From: Flavobacterium daejeonense DSM 17708
Lineage (GTDB): Bacteria > Bacteroidota > Bacteroidia > Flavobacteriales > Flavobacteriaceae
NCBI RefSeq assembly: GCF_000425425.1
Contig: NZ_AUDK01000004.1
Location: 1-64,000 of the forward strand
Length of the DNA stretch: 64,000 nucleotides
Direction: 5' to 3'
A program made the position numbers and the translations under genes. This document shows positions 34,071 through 43,285 of the stretch, one piece after another (position 1 is the stretch's first letter; each line of letters starts with the position of its first letter). The notes under the pieces are model-generated. The model saw only the letters and a list, made by a program, of their open reading frames with translations, was not told where the DNA came from and did not search any database.

Positions 34071-34207
34071 GATTAAAGAATTTAAATGATTATTTAATGA
34101 TGTAGATAAGTTTAGCTTTGGAGCAAAAAGAAAGAGAATAAAAGTACGATTTTTTTAAAATAAATCGTTGGTTTTTAGTGGTTTAATTTTTTTTGAATTT
34201 GAAAAAA

Positions 34208-34993
34208 TTAACTAATTACAAACTTTCCTTTTGTAGCATCAAAAACAATGTGTTCGTCTTTGAATAAGCTGTTAAAACTTCCTTTGGAAATTAAATTGCA
34301 GGGTTGATCCTGAACGACAGTTTCGGGTGTCATAATAATCATTTCATCACTCAATTGGATCGCCAAATCGATGTCATGTGTTGAAAAAAGGATGCATTTT
34401 TGGGTTTCCTGCGTGAGTTTTTTCAGGAGTTTGAATAAGGCTACTTTGTGCAATAAATCCAAATGAGTGGTTGGCTCGTCTAAGATAATGATCGGTGTGT
34501 CCTGAGCAAGTGCCCGGGCAACTAAGACTTTTTGCAGCTGGCCGTCACTAATTTCAAAATGTTTTTTGGAAGCCAAGTGTTCAATTTGCGTAAGCGTTAA
34601 GGCTTCGTTGACTTTGTCTACATCTTCTTCGGTTAAAGTGCCAATCCAATTGGTGTAAGGCTGTCTTCCTAAAGCGACCAATTCAAAAACGCTTAAATTG
34701 CTTGGAGGCAATTTCTCGGTTAAAACCAAACTTAAATTTTTGGCTAAGGCCAAAGTATTCATGTGGTGAATGTCTTTTTCGTTCAAAAAAACAGTGCCTG
34801 AAATTGTTTTTTGAATGCCGGTGATAGTTCGTAATAAAGTTGATTTTCCAATCCCATTTGCACCAATTAAAGCGACTAATTTGCCTTTTTCTAAGGTTAA
34901 ATCAATGCCCGAAGCTACGATGTTTTGCTCTTTTTTGTGAGCATAACCAATGCTTATTTGTCTGGCCTGTAATATGATATTGGAAGTATTCAT
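34208..34993 (-). CDS. ABC transporter ATP-binding protein, iron-siderophore/B12 type
   Basis: A 261-residue ATPase with Walker A GANGIGKST, signature ISDGQLQKV (a common variant of LSGGQ in FecE/BtuD-like subunits), Walker B IIILDEPTTHLDLL and switch His in STHDI. It should power an importer of iron chelates, heme or cobalamin. No FecD/BtuC-type permease or binding protein gene lies beside it; the 584-residue exporter upstream, 3 bases away in the same operon, is a separate complete half-transporter. The closest functional partners must be encoded elsewhere. Confidence 0.88.
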   Translation of the reverse strand: MNTSNIILQARQISIGYAHKKEQNIVASGIDLTLEKGKLVALIGANGIGKSTLLRTITGIQKTISGTVFLNEKDIHHMNTLALAKNLSLVLTEKLPPSNLSVFELVALGRQPYTNWIGTLTEEDVDKVNEALTLTQIEHLASKKHFEISDGQLQKVLVARALAQDTPIIILDEPTTHLDLLHKVALFKLLKKLTQETQKCILFSTHDIDLAIQLSDEMIIMTPETVVQDQPCNLISKGSFNSLFKDEHIVFDATKGKFVIS

Positions 34994-34996
34994 AAA

Positions 34997-36751
34997 TTAT
35001 TCGGCTAATGAAAATTGAGAATCATAGAGGTTTTTATAATAACCGGATTCTTTGTTTATTAATTCCTGATGCGTTCCTTCTTCAACGATTAATCCTTTGT
35101 CCATTACTACAATTTTATTAGCATTCACGATGGTTGCCAGGCGGTGTGCAATAACGATAGAAGTTCTTCCTTTGGTAACGGTTTCGGTGGCGCACTGAAT
35201 TAATTCTTCGGAATAAGTGTCAATAGAGGAGGTAGCTTCGTCCAGAATTAAAATACTCGGATTGCTCACATAAGCTCTTAAAAATGCAATCAGCTGACGT
35301 TGTCCTGACGATAGCATGACTCCGCGTTCTTTGACATCAAAATCATAATTGTCAGGCAGACTCATGATAAAATCATGTACGCCAATTTCTTTTGCTGCAA
35401 CATAAACCTGCTCTTTTGTAATATCGGGATTGTTTAAAGTGATGTTGTTGTAAATGGTATCGGCAAAAAGAAACACATCCTGAAGTACAATGGCAATTTG
35501 TTTTCGAAGTGAACTTAGCGTATAATGGTCAATATTAACATTGTCAATACTGATACTTCCGCTTTTGATTTCATAAAAACGATTCAATAGGTTGATGATA
35601 GTTGATTTTCCGGCACCAGTTGACCCCACGATGGCAATAGTTTCTCCGGGATTTACACTTAAATCAATTCCTTTGATGACTTCTTCTTTGTCGATATAAC
35701 TAAAACGAACGTTTTTAAAAGTAATAGCGCCTTTAAAAACAGGAGCTTCAATAGTTCCGGTATCCTGAATTTGGTCTTGTTTGTCAATAATTTCAAAAAC
35801 ACGATTGGCTGCAATCATTCCCAGTTGCATCTCGTTGAATTTATCCGCAATCTGACGTAACGGGTTGAACAACATACTGATGAACATGGTATAAGAGAAC
35901 AAATCTCCAAAAGTGGTAAAATGATCGCCATTTAAGATTTTGATACCGCCGTACAACACTACAAATCCAAGAGTTAATGACGAAATAATATCGGCAATCG
36001 GGAAAAAGATGGAGTTGTACAAAATGGTCTTAATCCAGGCATTTTGATGTTTTTCGTTGATTTCTTTGAATTTTTTCGATTCAATTTCTTCGCGGTTAAA
36101 GAGTTGTACAATCTTCATTCCCGTTACTCTTTCCTGAACAAAGGTGTTCATATTGGCAATTTGGGTTCGTACTTCTTCAAAAGCAATTTGCATTTTACCT
36201 TGGAAAATTCGGGTTACAAATACCAGAATAGGCATTGCAATAATGACAATCCAGGTGAGTTTCCAGTTCATGTAAAACATAAAAATAAGTACCACAAGCA
36301 TTTTCATAAGGTCACTTATAATCATGAATAAACCCTGACTGAAAATACGGGCAATCGACTCAATATCAGAAACCGAGCGGGTAACCAATTGTCCAACCGG
36401 TATCAAATCAAAATATTTCATTCGGAAACTCAAAATGTGTTTGAACAATTTGATTCGAATGTCTTTTACAATATCCTGTCCCAGCCAGTTGGCCCAATAC
36501 ACAAAATAAAATTGGGAAAAAACTTCCAATAAAAGTACGATTCCCATTAAACTAATGTAGAGCAAAAGTCCCGGAGCATCTTCGGTTTGAATATAGCTGT
36601 CAACAGTTTGTTTTAATAAATACGGACGTAAAGCAGCAAAAACAGATAAGGAAACAGCAAATATAACCACACCATTAAAACGCCATTGATAGGGTTTGGT
36701 GTATTGTAATATTCGCTTGAATAATCGGGTGTCAAATACTTTTGCTTTCAT
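34997..36751 (-). CDS. ABC exporter half-transporter (MsbA/MdlB-like)
   Basis: A 584-residue protein with an N-terminal six-helix membrane domain (about residues 20-320) and a C-terminal nucleotide-binding domain: Walker A VGSTGAGKST, signature MLSSGQRQLIAF, Walker B ILILDEATSSID and the switch IVIAHRLAT. It should act as a dimer exporting lipids, peptides or drugs from the inner membrane. The same operon carries an import-type ATPase just downstream. No substrate can be assigned from sequence. Confidence 0.9.
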   Translation of the reverse strand: MKAKVFDTRLFKRILQYTKPYQWRFNGVVIFAVSLSVFAALRPYLLKQTVDSYIQTEDAPGLLLYISLMGIVLLLEVFSQFYFVYWANWLGQDIVKDIRIKLFKHILSFRMKYFDLIPVGQLVTRSVSDIESIARIFSQGLFMIISDLMKMLVVLIFMFYMNWKLTWIVIIAMPILVFVTRIFQGKMQIAFEEVRTQIANMNTFVQERVTGMKIVQLFNREEIESKKFKEINEKHQNAWIKTILYNSIFFPIADIISSLTLGFVVLYGGIKILNGDHFTTFGDLFSYTMFISMLFNPLRQIADKFNEMQLGMIAANRVFEIIDKQDQIQDTGTIEAPVFKGAITFKNVRFSYIDKEEVIKGIDLSVNPGETIAIVGSTGAGKSTIINLLNRFYEIKSGSISIDNVNIDHYTLSSLRKQIAIVLQDVFLFADTIYNNITLNNPDITKEQVYVAAKEIGVHDFIMSLPDNYDFDVKERGVMLSSGQRQLIAFLRAYVSNPSILILDEATSSIDTYSEELIQCATETVTKGRTSIVIAHRLATIVNANKIVVMDKGLIVEEGTHQELINKESGYYKNLYDSQFSLAE

Positions 36752-36784
36752 TTATTTTGTTTTAGTTCTTAGTTTATAGTCCTT

Positions 36785-36830
36785 AGTCCTTAGTTTTTAG
36801 TTTTTATTTATAATTTAAAAACTAAGGACT
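36785..36830. repeat. 15-bp inverted repeat with TCCTTAGT repeats
   Basis: AGTCCTTAGTTTTTA at 36785-36799 pairs with TAAAAACTAAGGACT at 36816-36830 (16-base loop). Extra copies of CCTTAG lie at 36781-36786 and ACTAAGGACTA at 36835-36845. The AT-rich, register-shifted repeats extend over about 36765-36845, between the ABC exporter start and the truA stop. On the minus strand the hairpin might help end truA, although no T run follows directly. Confidence 0.6.
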
Positions 36831-36842
36831 AGTTACTAAGGA

Positions 36843-37583
36843 CTAATCCTCTATGTAAGGATATTCAATTTTTGTTAAATACAATCCGTGGGCAGGAACT
36901 GAAAATCCTGCTTTTTTTCTGTTTTTACTTTCGATAATAGATTTAAAATCGTCCAAATTTATTTTATGCAAACCAATGTTTACCAAAGTTCCGACAATAG
37001 AACGCACCATGTTTCTCAAAAAACGGTTTGCCGAAATCGTGAAAATTAATTTATTATCTTTTTGTGTCCAATTCGCTTCAAAAATAGTACAATCAAACGT
37101 ATTTACATCGGTGTTAACTTTTGAAAAGGATTGGAAATTGGTGTGTTGTAACAGCAATTTTGCTGCTTCATTCATTAAATCTACATCTAATTTTTGATTC
37201 AAATACCAGCTTTGTTCCTGTAAAAAAGCATCCTTAAAAGTGTTGATATGGTATTCATAGGTTCTTTTGGCAGCGTCAAAACGACAATGTGCTTCATCAG
37301 CAACACTAAAAATAGCATAAATAACAATGTCTTTTGGTAGGAATGAATTGAGTTTGTAAACTAATTTTTTGGGGTCAAAAGGAGCGTCAAAATCAAAATG
37401 GGCATACATTTCCCGGGCATGAACACCTGTATCGGTTCGTCCGGCTCCCATGAGGCTGATTTCGGAATGTAATAAAACAGAAAAAGCTTTGTTTAAAGTT
37501 TCCTGTACCGAAGGAGCGTTTGGCTGTATTTGCCAACCGTTATAAGGAGTGCCGTTATAGGCTAATTTTATAAAATATCTCAA
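36843..37583 (-). CDS. truA: tRNA pseudouridine synthase A
   Basis: Makes pseudouridine at tRNA positions 38-40. The 246-residue protein has the catalytic Asp51 in GAGRTDTGVHAREM, the early YNGTPYNGWQIQP segment, RTYEYHIN and the RNA-contact segment ISANRFLRNMVRSIVGTL. Length is normal. A -7 element lies at 37611. Its stop abuts an unusual inverted repeat. Confidence 0.95.
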   Translation of the reverse strand: MRYFIKLAYNGTPYNGWQIQPNAPSVQETLNKAFSVLLHSEISLMGAGRTDTGVHAREMYAHFDFDAPFDPKKLVYKLNSFLPKDIVIYAIFSVADEAHCRFDAAKRTYEYHINTFKDAFLQEQSWYLNQKLDVDLMNEAAKLLLQHTNFQSFSKVNTDVNTFDCTIFEANWTQKDNKLIFTISANRFLRNMVRSIVGTLVNIGLHKINLDDFKSIIESKNRKKAGFSVPAHGLYLTKIEYPYIED

Positions 37584-37610
37584 GTTTTTAATCTCAAAGT
37601 TTCAGAATTT

Positions 37611-37618
37611 CAAAGGTA
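37611..37618 (-). promoter_or_regulatory. truA -7 element
   Basis: TACCTTTG on the minus strand, exact TAnnTTTG, 27 bases before the ATG. Confidence 0.6.
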
Positions 37619-37795
37619 CAAAAAAGTAACTAAGCTGCTTAGTGGCTAAGATACTAAGTTTTTGTTAAGAGCTGTTTGACAATCTATTTGAGGTTAAAAT
37701 TAATTTTTATGGAAAAATCTTTAAGATTTCAGAATTTAACCTAAAAAAAAGCGTAGTATCTTAGCGTTTTGAAATCTTAGATTCTAAAACTAATA

Positions 37796-38293
37796 ATGAA
37801 AAAAATCCTTTTACTTTCGGATACACACAGCCATATTGACGATGCTATTTTAAAATATGTAAATCAAGCCGATGAGGTTTGGCATGCCGGTGATATTGGC
37901 GATTTGAAAGTTATAGATACCATCAAAATAGTAAAACCTTTGCGGGCTGTTTATGGAAATATTGATGATGCACAGGCGCGTTTAGAATTTCCGTTACACA
38001 ATCGGTTTATGTGCGAAGGTGTTTCGGTTTGGATGACACATATTGGCGGCTATCCGGGGAAATACAATCCTAATGTAAGGGCTGAAATGCTTGCCAATCC
38101 ACCGCAATTATTTATTTGCGGGCATTCGCATATTTTAAAAGTAATGTTTGATAAACAACACAATTTGTTGCATATGAATCCGGGAGCCTGTGGAAAAAGC
38201 GGATTTCATCAAATGCGCACCATGTTACGATTTGTAATTGATGGCGATAAAATCAAGGATTTGGAAATTATCGAATTGGGGAAAAGAGTCTGA
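37796..38293 (+). CDS. yfcE: Metallophosphoesterase, YfcE-like
   Basis: A 165-residue calcineurin-like phosphodiesterase. The two-metal site motifs are DTHSH (near residue 9), HAGDIGD, YGNIDD, a TH in VWMTHIGG, and GHSHIL; MNPGACGKSG also fits. E. coli YfcE hydrolyses phosphodiester model substrates; the natural substrate is unsettled. The stop abuts the stop of the convergent sensor kinase with no gap. About 210 bases upstream hold AT-rich repeats of the TAAGATACTAAG kind. Confidence 0.88.
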   Translation: MKKILLLSDTHSHIDDAILKYVNQADEVWHAGDIGDLKVIDTIKIVKPLRAVYGNIDDAQARLEFPLHNRFMCEGVSVWMTHIGGYPGKYNPNVRAEMLANPPQLFICGHSHILKVMFDKQHNLLHMNPGACGKSGFHQMRTMLRFVIDGDKIKDLEIIELGKRV

Positions 38294-39991
38294 TTAGATT
38301 TTGAATTCAATTGGAACACTAATCTTAACGGTAGTTCCTTCGTTTGGAACGGAATCAATTTTAAATTTTCCTTTCATAGTATTGATTCGGGCTTTGATTT
38401 GGTTGAGACCAAAACCATCTATAGTTTTGTGGGGATTAATCTCAAAGCCAATTCCGTTGTCTTTTACCTGAATATGGAGTTGGTTATTTTGTTGTTTTAG
38501 AGTTAATTTGGCCCTTTTAGCCTTACTGTGTTTGTTGATATTGTTTAATAATTCGCTGACAATGAAATAAATTTTCATTTCAAAATCTTCATCGTAGCGG
38601 GTTTCGGAGGTCACATTAGAGGAATAATCAAATTGGATAGCCGAGTTGGAGTTTATTTCGCATAAATCATTTAAAGCATAAAATAGTCCAAAACGGGCTA
38701 ATAAAGAAGGTAAAAGCTGGTGTGATAAATCCCGAATTTTATAATGTGTTTGAATCAGGATGGACTTAGTTTTAGTGATTTCCTCACTATTTGTTTTGTT
38801 TTTTGTTGAAAAAACAGTGAGGTGTAAAGCAGCCGAAGAAAGTAATGCGCTGATGTTGTCATGCAGGAACGAAGCAATTCTTTTGCGTTCCATTTCCTGA
38901 CCATTTATCGAAGCGGTAATAATATTTTCCTGAATTTTACTTTCAATGTCTTTGATTCTGTTTTTTTGTTTTAATTGGCTGTTTTGAAAATAGAAATATG
39001 AAAAAACGATAATAAGCAATAAGGTCGAGATAATAATGATACTGTACAATCGGTTTTTAGATTGTTTTTCCAGCAAAAGTTGGTGACTGGTTTTATATTC
39101 TGTTTTAATGTTGTCTATTTCTCTTCTGTATTCGTCTATTTCGAGATTAATTCCGGCAATATTTAGTTTTCGAAGTTTTTCTTCGTTATTCAATTCGTCG
39201 GTAATTTTATTATAAGCGTTTAAATGTTCATAGGCTTTTTCATAGTTTTTTATTTTGTATAAAAACTTAGCATATTCCTGATGTGTAAAAGACAAATCGG
39301 ATTTTTCATTTTCTTTTTCTCCCAGTTTTATGGCTTTTTCAAAATAAAAAGTAGCTCTTTCGAAATTGTTTTTATGGGAATGATACATGCCATTAAGCAT
39401 GTTTAGGGCTACAATAGTTGATGTGTCTCCGTTTTTTGGATGGTATTTATTTACATAATTCAAGTAAGGAAGTCCGGAATCGAAACTTTGAATATCAAAA
39501 TAAGCCCAGGTAATATTGAGTTTGGTGAAAAGAATTTCGGATGAATCGGCAATTTTAGTGCTGAAATCGAGTGATTTTTTATAATAGTAAATTCCTTTGT
39601 TGTATTCTTTTTTGTTAAAGCAATAAATGTTTCCCAAATTGTTGTAAATCCAGTTTTTAAGATGGAAGTTATTTGTTTTATTCGCATGAACAATAGCTTT
39701 TTTGTAATAAAACAAAGCTTTTTCAAACTCGCCCAACTGATCAAAATTTGCCGCAATAGTGTTGTAATTAAGCGCAATAAGATTATTGTCTTTTAAAGTG
39801 ATAGCATTAGTCAGTGCCTTGCGGGAAAGTATCAGCGACTCTTCATATTTTTCTGTTTTCATTAAATCGGTCGCTTTTTGAGTCAAAGCCGTAGTTTCTT
39901 TGTGTATTTCGCTGTTGGTTTGCGAAAACAACAAATGAGTACTGCTTAGCAGGAATAGTAATAAAAAGCGGTATAAATGTTTGAAAGACAT
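38294..39991 (-). CDS. TPR-containing sensor histidine kinase (HisKA_3)
   Basis: A 565-residue kinase. A signal peptide (about 1-23) leads a periplasmic array of TPR units (about 30-270: YEESLILSRKAL, GEFEKALFYYKKAI, NKGIYYYKKSLDF). A short coiled coil follows, then a membrane helix (about 315-335). The HisKA_3 domain has His377 in ERKRIASFLHDNISALLSS, and the HATPase domain has DNGIGFEI and GFGLNQIKARI. It follows the LuxR-type regulator gene by 27 bases, which is its probable partner. The TPRs should sense a protein or cell-wall ligand (inference). Confidence 0.9.
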   Translation of the reverse strand: MSFKHLYRFLLLFLLSSTHLLFSQTNSEIHKETTALTQKATDLMKTEKYEESLILSRKALTNAITLKDNNLIALNYNTIAANFDQLGEFEKALFYYKKAIVHANKTNNFHLKNWIYNNLGNIYCFNKKEYNKGIYYYKKSLDFSTKIADSSEILFTKLNITWAYFDIQSFDSGLPYLNYVNKYHPKNGDTSTIVALNMLNGMYHSHKNNFERATFYFEKAIKLGEKENEKSDLSFTHQEYAKFLYKIKNYEKAYEHLNAYNKITDELNNEEKLRKLNIAGINLEIDEYRREIDNIKTEYKTSHQLLLEKQSKNRLYSIIIISTLLLIIVFSYFYFQNSQLKQKNRIKDIESKIQENIITASINGQEMERKRIASFLHDNISALLSSAALHLTVFSTKNKTNSEEITKTKSILIQTHYKIRDLSHQLLPSLLARFGLFYALNDLCEINSNSAIQFDYSSNVTSETRYDEDFEMKIYFIVSELLNNINKHSKAKRAKLTLKQQNNQLHIQVKDNGIGFEINPHKTIDGFGLNQIKARINTMKGKFKIDSVPNEGTTVKISVPIEFKI

Positions 39992-40018
39992 GAATAAAAG
40001 AAGTAGAACAGCTTCAGA

Positions 40019-40681
40019 TTAAGATTTGATTAAGTTGTTTTTTAAGGCAAATTTGACCAAACTAATGGTGTTTTTGGCATTTAATTTCTTCAAAATTTTT
40101 TTACGATGTGTTTCAACCGTATTGGAACTGATAAAAAGTTTTTCGGAGATTTCTTTTCCACTGTATTCTAAGGCGATGAGTGTGATAATTTCGATTTCTC
40201 TTCCGGTTAACTGGTATTCCGGACTAATGGTGGTTTGGTTGAGTTTTGGATTCTTTTTAGTAGCCGAATCAAAAATAGTTTCCCGAACCTGATTAGAGAA
40301 ATATTCCTCGCCGGTACTTACAACCTGTATAGCTTCTACAATACTTTCTCCGGCACATTGTTTAGACAAATAGCCGCTTGCGCCTAATTTCATCACTTCC
40401 TGAATTATTTTCAGATCGTCATAAGTCGAAAGTACAATTACTTTGCAGGGAAAACCTTTTTTAGAAAATTCCTTAAGTACTTCGATACCGTCTTTTTCGG
40501 GCATGCTAATATCCAAAACTAAAATGTCAGTAGCATTATTGGTTACTTCTTCAAAAAGGGTTGTTCCTTTTAGTGAATAACCTACTACGTTGAATTTAGG
40601 AATTGAATTTAATAAGGTTCGCATGCCATCAATTAGTACTTTGTGGTCATCGGCTAAATGAATTCGTATTGTTTTTTCCAT
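40019..40681 (-). CDS. LuxR/NarL-type response regulator
   Basis: A 220-residue regulator. The receiver has the acidic pair in LADDHKVLIDGM, phospho-acceptor Asp57 in ILVLDISMPEKDG and Lys in YLSKQCAGES. The output domain is a C-terminal HTH of the LuxR type: LTGREIEIITLIALEYSGKE and LFISSNTVETHRKKIL. It is the first gene of a two-gene unit with the TPR kinase. A -7 element lies at 40701. Confidence 0.93.
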   Translation of the reverse strand: MEKTIRIHLADDHKVLIDGMRTLLNSIPKFNVVGYSLKGTTLFEEVTNNATDILVLDISMPEKDGIEVLKEFSKKGFPCKVIVLSTYDDLKIIQEVMKLGASGYLSKQCAGESIVEAIQVVSTGEEYFSNQVRETIFDSATKKNPKLNQTTISPEYQLTGREIEIITLIALEYSGKEISEKLFISSNTVETHRKKILKKLNAKNTISLVKFALKNNLIKS

Positions 40682-40700
40682 GATTGCAAACTAATGGTTT

Positions 40701-40708
40701 CAAATGTA
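40701..40708 (-). promoter_or_regulatory. -7 element of the response regulator gene
   Basis: TACATTTG on the minus strand, exact TAnnTTTG, 19 bases before the ATG. Confidence 0.55.
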
Positions 40709-40721
40709 CAAAATAGAACAC

Positions 40722-40750
40722 AAAAAAACCCGAATATTAAATTCGGGTTT
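40722..40750 (-). terminator. Terminator of the DUF4293 gene
   Basis: Perfect 10-bp stem AAACCCGAAT / ATTCGGGTTT with loop ATTAA, then a T run on the minus strand. It lies 30 bases past the DUF4293 stop. Confidence 0.85.
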
Positions 40751-40780
40751 CCTTCGCACTAATAAATTAAAATTATAGGG

Positions 40781-41194
40781 TTACCTCAATCTGTCCACAG
40801 ATTTTACAAGATCTTCATCTTTTTTAATCGCTTTGTTAGCTAAAACTAATGCCACGATTGCAAAAATAGGCAGAAACATCCCAATACCTTTCTCAGAAAC
40901 TACAGGAGTTTCTCCAGATAAATTTAGTGAACGATATAAAAACAATCCTAATAAAATCAAATTTAATATGATATTCAATCTGCCAATGACAAATTGATTT
41001 TGTCTTTTTTTATAGGATAAAATGCTTAATACGGATAATGTGGTACTTAGTCCAAACAAAACAATATACAACTGATTTTGCATAAACAAAAAGGCTTTAC
41101 CGTTGCTCAAAGTCCATAAAGGAAAAATAAAAGGCAAAACTCCTGTAATAACAAAAGCTAAAAGTAAATATACGGTTTGAATTCGCTGTATCAT
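40781..41194 (-). CDS. DUF4293 membrane protein
   Basis: A 137-residue protein with four predicted membrane helices (about 7-27, 39-58, 70-90, 103-123). It opens MIQRIQTVYLLLAFVITGVL, a near-invariant start of the DUF4293 family of Bacteroidota. The family has no known function but is often next to rho in Flavobacteria, and here it is divergent from rho with 183 bases between. The C-terminal tail is short and charged. Confidence 0.88.
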   Translation of the reverse strand: MIQRIQTVYLLLAFVITGVLPFIFPLWTLSNGKAFLFMQNQLYIVLFGLSTTLSVLSILSYKKRQNQFVIGRLNIILNLILLGLFLYRSLNLSGETPVVSEKGIGMFLPIFAIVALVLANKAIKKDEDLVKSVDRLR

Positions 41195-41377
41195 ATTCTC
41201 AATATTGCTTTACAAAAATATATTTTCTTTTTTTAAAATACTATTGTATCCTAATTTTTTATTCGTATTATTGCATTACAATACCGTAAGCACTTCATAC
41301 TGCGGTGAATTCAAAATAAAAAATACACCTAAATCTTTTCAAGATTCCCCATCTTTAATTAAATTCATAGAATATTC

Positions 41378-43168
41378 ATGTTTGATATTTCTGCATTAAA
41401 AGAAATGAAGCTTTCTGAGCTTCAACAAATAGCTAAAGCAGCTAAAACAATAAAATATAACGGTGTTAAAAAAGAAGCTTTAATTACAAGTATTTTGGAA
41501 TTTCAAAGCACTTTGGCAGCCACAGTAGTTGCCGATGAAGCTCCCGTGGCAGAGGCAGATAATAAACCTAAAAGAGTTCGTATTACCCCGGCTAAAAAGC
41601 AGTCAGCTCCAAAAAATGAAGTTGTTGCTCATGAGGAAACAGCAGAAGCAGTGCAAACTGATGAGAAAACAGCGTTTCAGGCTGATACTGTTGTAAACGA
41701 TGTGGTTGCGGGAGAATCTGATAAAAAATCAGAAGAAACAGCTGCCGCCGAAAAACCAAAAGCAGTTAAGTTTAATAAAGCGAATTATGAAAAGAAAGTC
41801 GCTTTAAAGAAAAACAAAGAAAATAAAGAAGCTACTAATGATAATCCGGTAGCTGTTGAAACAGCTCAAATGGATGTTGTATCGGAAGTTGCAACTCCGG
41901 CTCCGCAAAAGAAAATAAATCCACATGAGCGCAAGCGAACTGATGAAGTAAATCAGAATAAGCAAAATCAAAATCAAAATAATCCTAATCAGAACCAGAA
42001 TCAAAATCACAAAAATAAGAAGAACACTAATTTTAGAGATGCTGATTTTGAATTTGACGGAATCATTGAAAGTGAAGGGGTATTAGAAATGATGCCTGAC
42101 GGTTATGGTTTTTTACGTTCTTCCGATTATAACTATTTAGCTTCCCCTGACGATATTTATTTGTCAACATCCCAAATCAGATTGTTTGGATTGAAAACCG
42201 GAGATACCGTAAAAGGAGTGGTAAGACCTCCAAAAGAAGGAGAGAAATTCTTTCCTTTAGTACGCGTTTTAAAAATTAACGGACATGACCCGCAGGTAGT
42301 GAGAGACCGAATTTCATTCGAACATTTAACTCCTGTTTTTCCTTCAGAAAAATTCAAATTAGCCGAAAGAGAAAGTACCATTTCTACCCGAATTATCGAT
42401 TTGTTTTCTCCAATAGGAAAAGGACAACGTGGTATGATTGTAGCCCAGCCAAAAACGGGTAAAACTATGCTGTTGAAGGAAATAGCCAATGCTATCGCAG
42501 CGAATCATCCCGAAGTATATCTTATTGTTTTGTTGATTGATGAACGTCCTGAGGAGGTTACGGATATGCAGCGTTCGGTAAGAGGTGAAGTAATTGCTTC
42601 TACTTTTGACAGAGAACCACAGGAACACGTTAAAATTGCGAATATCGTTTTAGAAAAATCAAAACGTTTGGTAGAATGCGGTCATGATGTGGTGATTTTG
42701 TTAGACTCTATTACGCGTTTAGCGCGAGCTTACAATACCGTTCAACCGGCTTCTGGTAAGGTATTGAGTGGGGGGGTGGATGCTAATGCTTTGCAAAAAC
42801 CAAAACGTTTCTTTGGAGCGGCTCGTAATGTTGAAAAAGGAGGTTCCTTAAGTATTATTGCTACGGCTTTAACCGAAACAGGTTCGAAAATGGATGAGGT
42901 TATTTTCGAAGAATTTAAAGGAACGGGTAATATGGAGTTGCAATTAGACAGAAAAATTGCCAACAAACGTATTTTTCCTGCGATTGATTTGACTTCTTCA
43001 AGTACGCGTCGTGATGATTTATTACTGGATGATAATACGCTGCAAAGAATGTGGATTATGCGTAAGTACCTTTCGGATATGAACCCAATTGAGGCTATGG
43101 AATTTATCAACGATCGTTTTAGAAAAACCAGAAATAACGAAGAGTTTTTGATTTCGATGAACGACTAG
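41378..43168 (+). CDS. rho: Transcription termination factor Rho with a disordered Asn/Gln-rich insert
   Basis: Hexameric RNA helicase that ends transcription at unstructured C-rich RNA. The 596-residue protein is about 175 residues longer than E. coli Rho. After the N-terminal Rho_N helices (1-45) there is a long disordered region (about 50-220), rich in Ala, Glu and Lys. It ends in an Asn/Gln-rich run at about 191-217. Then come the RNA-binding cold-shock domain ([20 protein letters not shown]) and the ATPase: Walker [21 protein letters not shown], and the Q/R loops. A promoter TTG-N19-TATTATTG (one mismatch) is at 41244-41273, giving a leader of about 100 bases. Confidence 0.95.
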   Translation: MFDISALKEMKLSELQQIAKAAKTIKYNGVKKEALITSILEFQSTLAATVVADEAPVAEADNKPKRVRITPAKKQSAPKNEVVAHEETAEAVQTDEKTAFQADTVVNDVVAGESDKKSEETAAAEKPKAVKFNKANYEKKVALKKNKENKEATNDNPVAVETAQMDVVSEVATPAPQKKINPHERKRTDEVNQNKQNQNQNNPNQNQNQNHKNKKNTNFRDADFEFDGIIESEGVLEMMPDGYGFLRSSDYNYLASPDDIYLSTSQIRLFGLKTGDTVKGVVRPPKEGEKFFPLVRVLKINGHDPQVVRDRISFEHLTPVFPSEKFKLAERESTISTRIIDLFSPIGKGQRGMIVAQPKTGKTMLLKEIANAIAANHPEVYLIVLLIDERPEEVTDMQRSVRGEVIASTFDREPQEHVKIANIVLEKSKRLVECGHDVVILLDSITRLARAYNTVQPASGKVLSGGVDANALQKPKRFFGAARNVEKGGSLSIIATALTETGSKMDEVIFEEFKGTGNMELQLDRKIANKRIFPAIDLTSSSTRRDDLLLDDNTLQRMWIMRKYLSDMNPIEAMEFINDRFRKTRNNEEFLISMND

Positions 43169-43198
43169 GTTAATGTCAATTTCAATCACAGTATCAAT

Positions 43199-43242
43199 AA
43201 AAAAAAGTTCCGTTTTCTAATCAGAAAACGGAACTTTTTTTT
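43199..43242 (+). terminator. Bidirectional terminator between rho and the RsmB-like gene
   Basis: Perfect 18-bp stem AAAAAAGTTCCGTTTTCT / AGAAAACGGAACTTTTTT with loop AATC. T runs follow on both strands. Confidence 0.92.
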
Positions 43243-43285
43243 AGCAATCACTTTTGAATTTGTTATTGCAATTGTTTAGTACAAT

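Noticed and set aside
41283..41315. Possible riboswitch in the rho leader (ACCGTAAG .. TACTGCGGT arms)
   Set aside because: The arms pair poorly and no known riboswitch core is visible; described only as leader.
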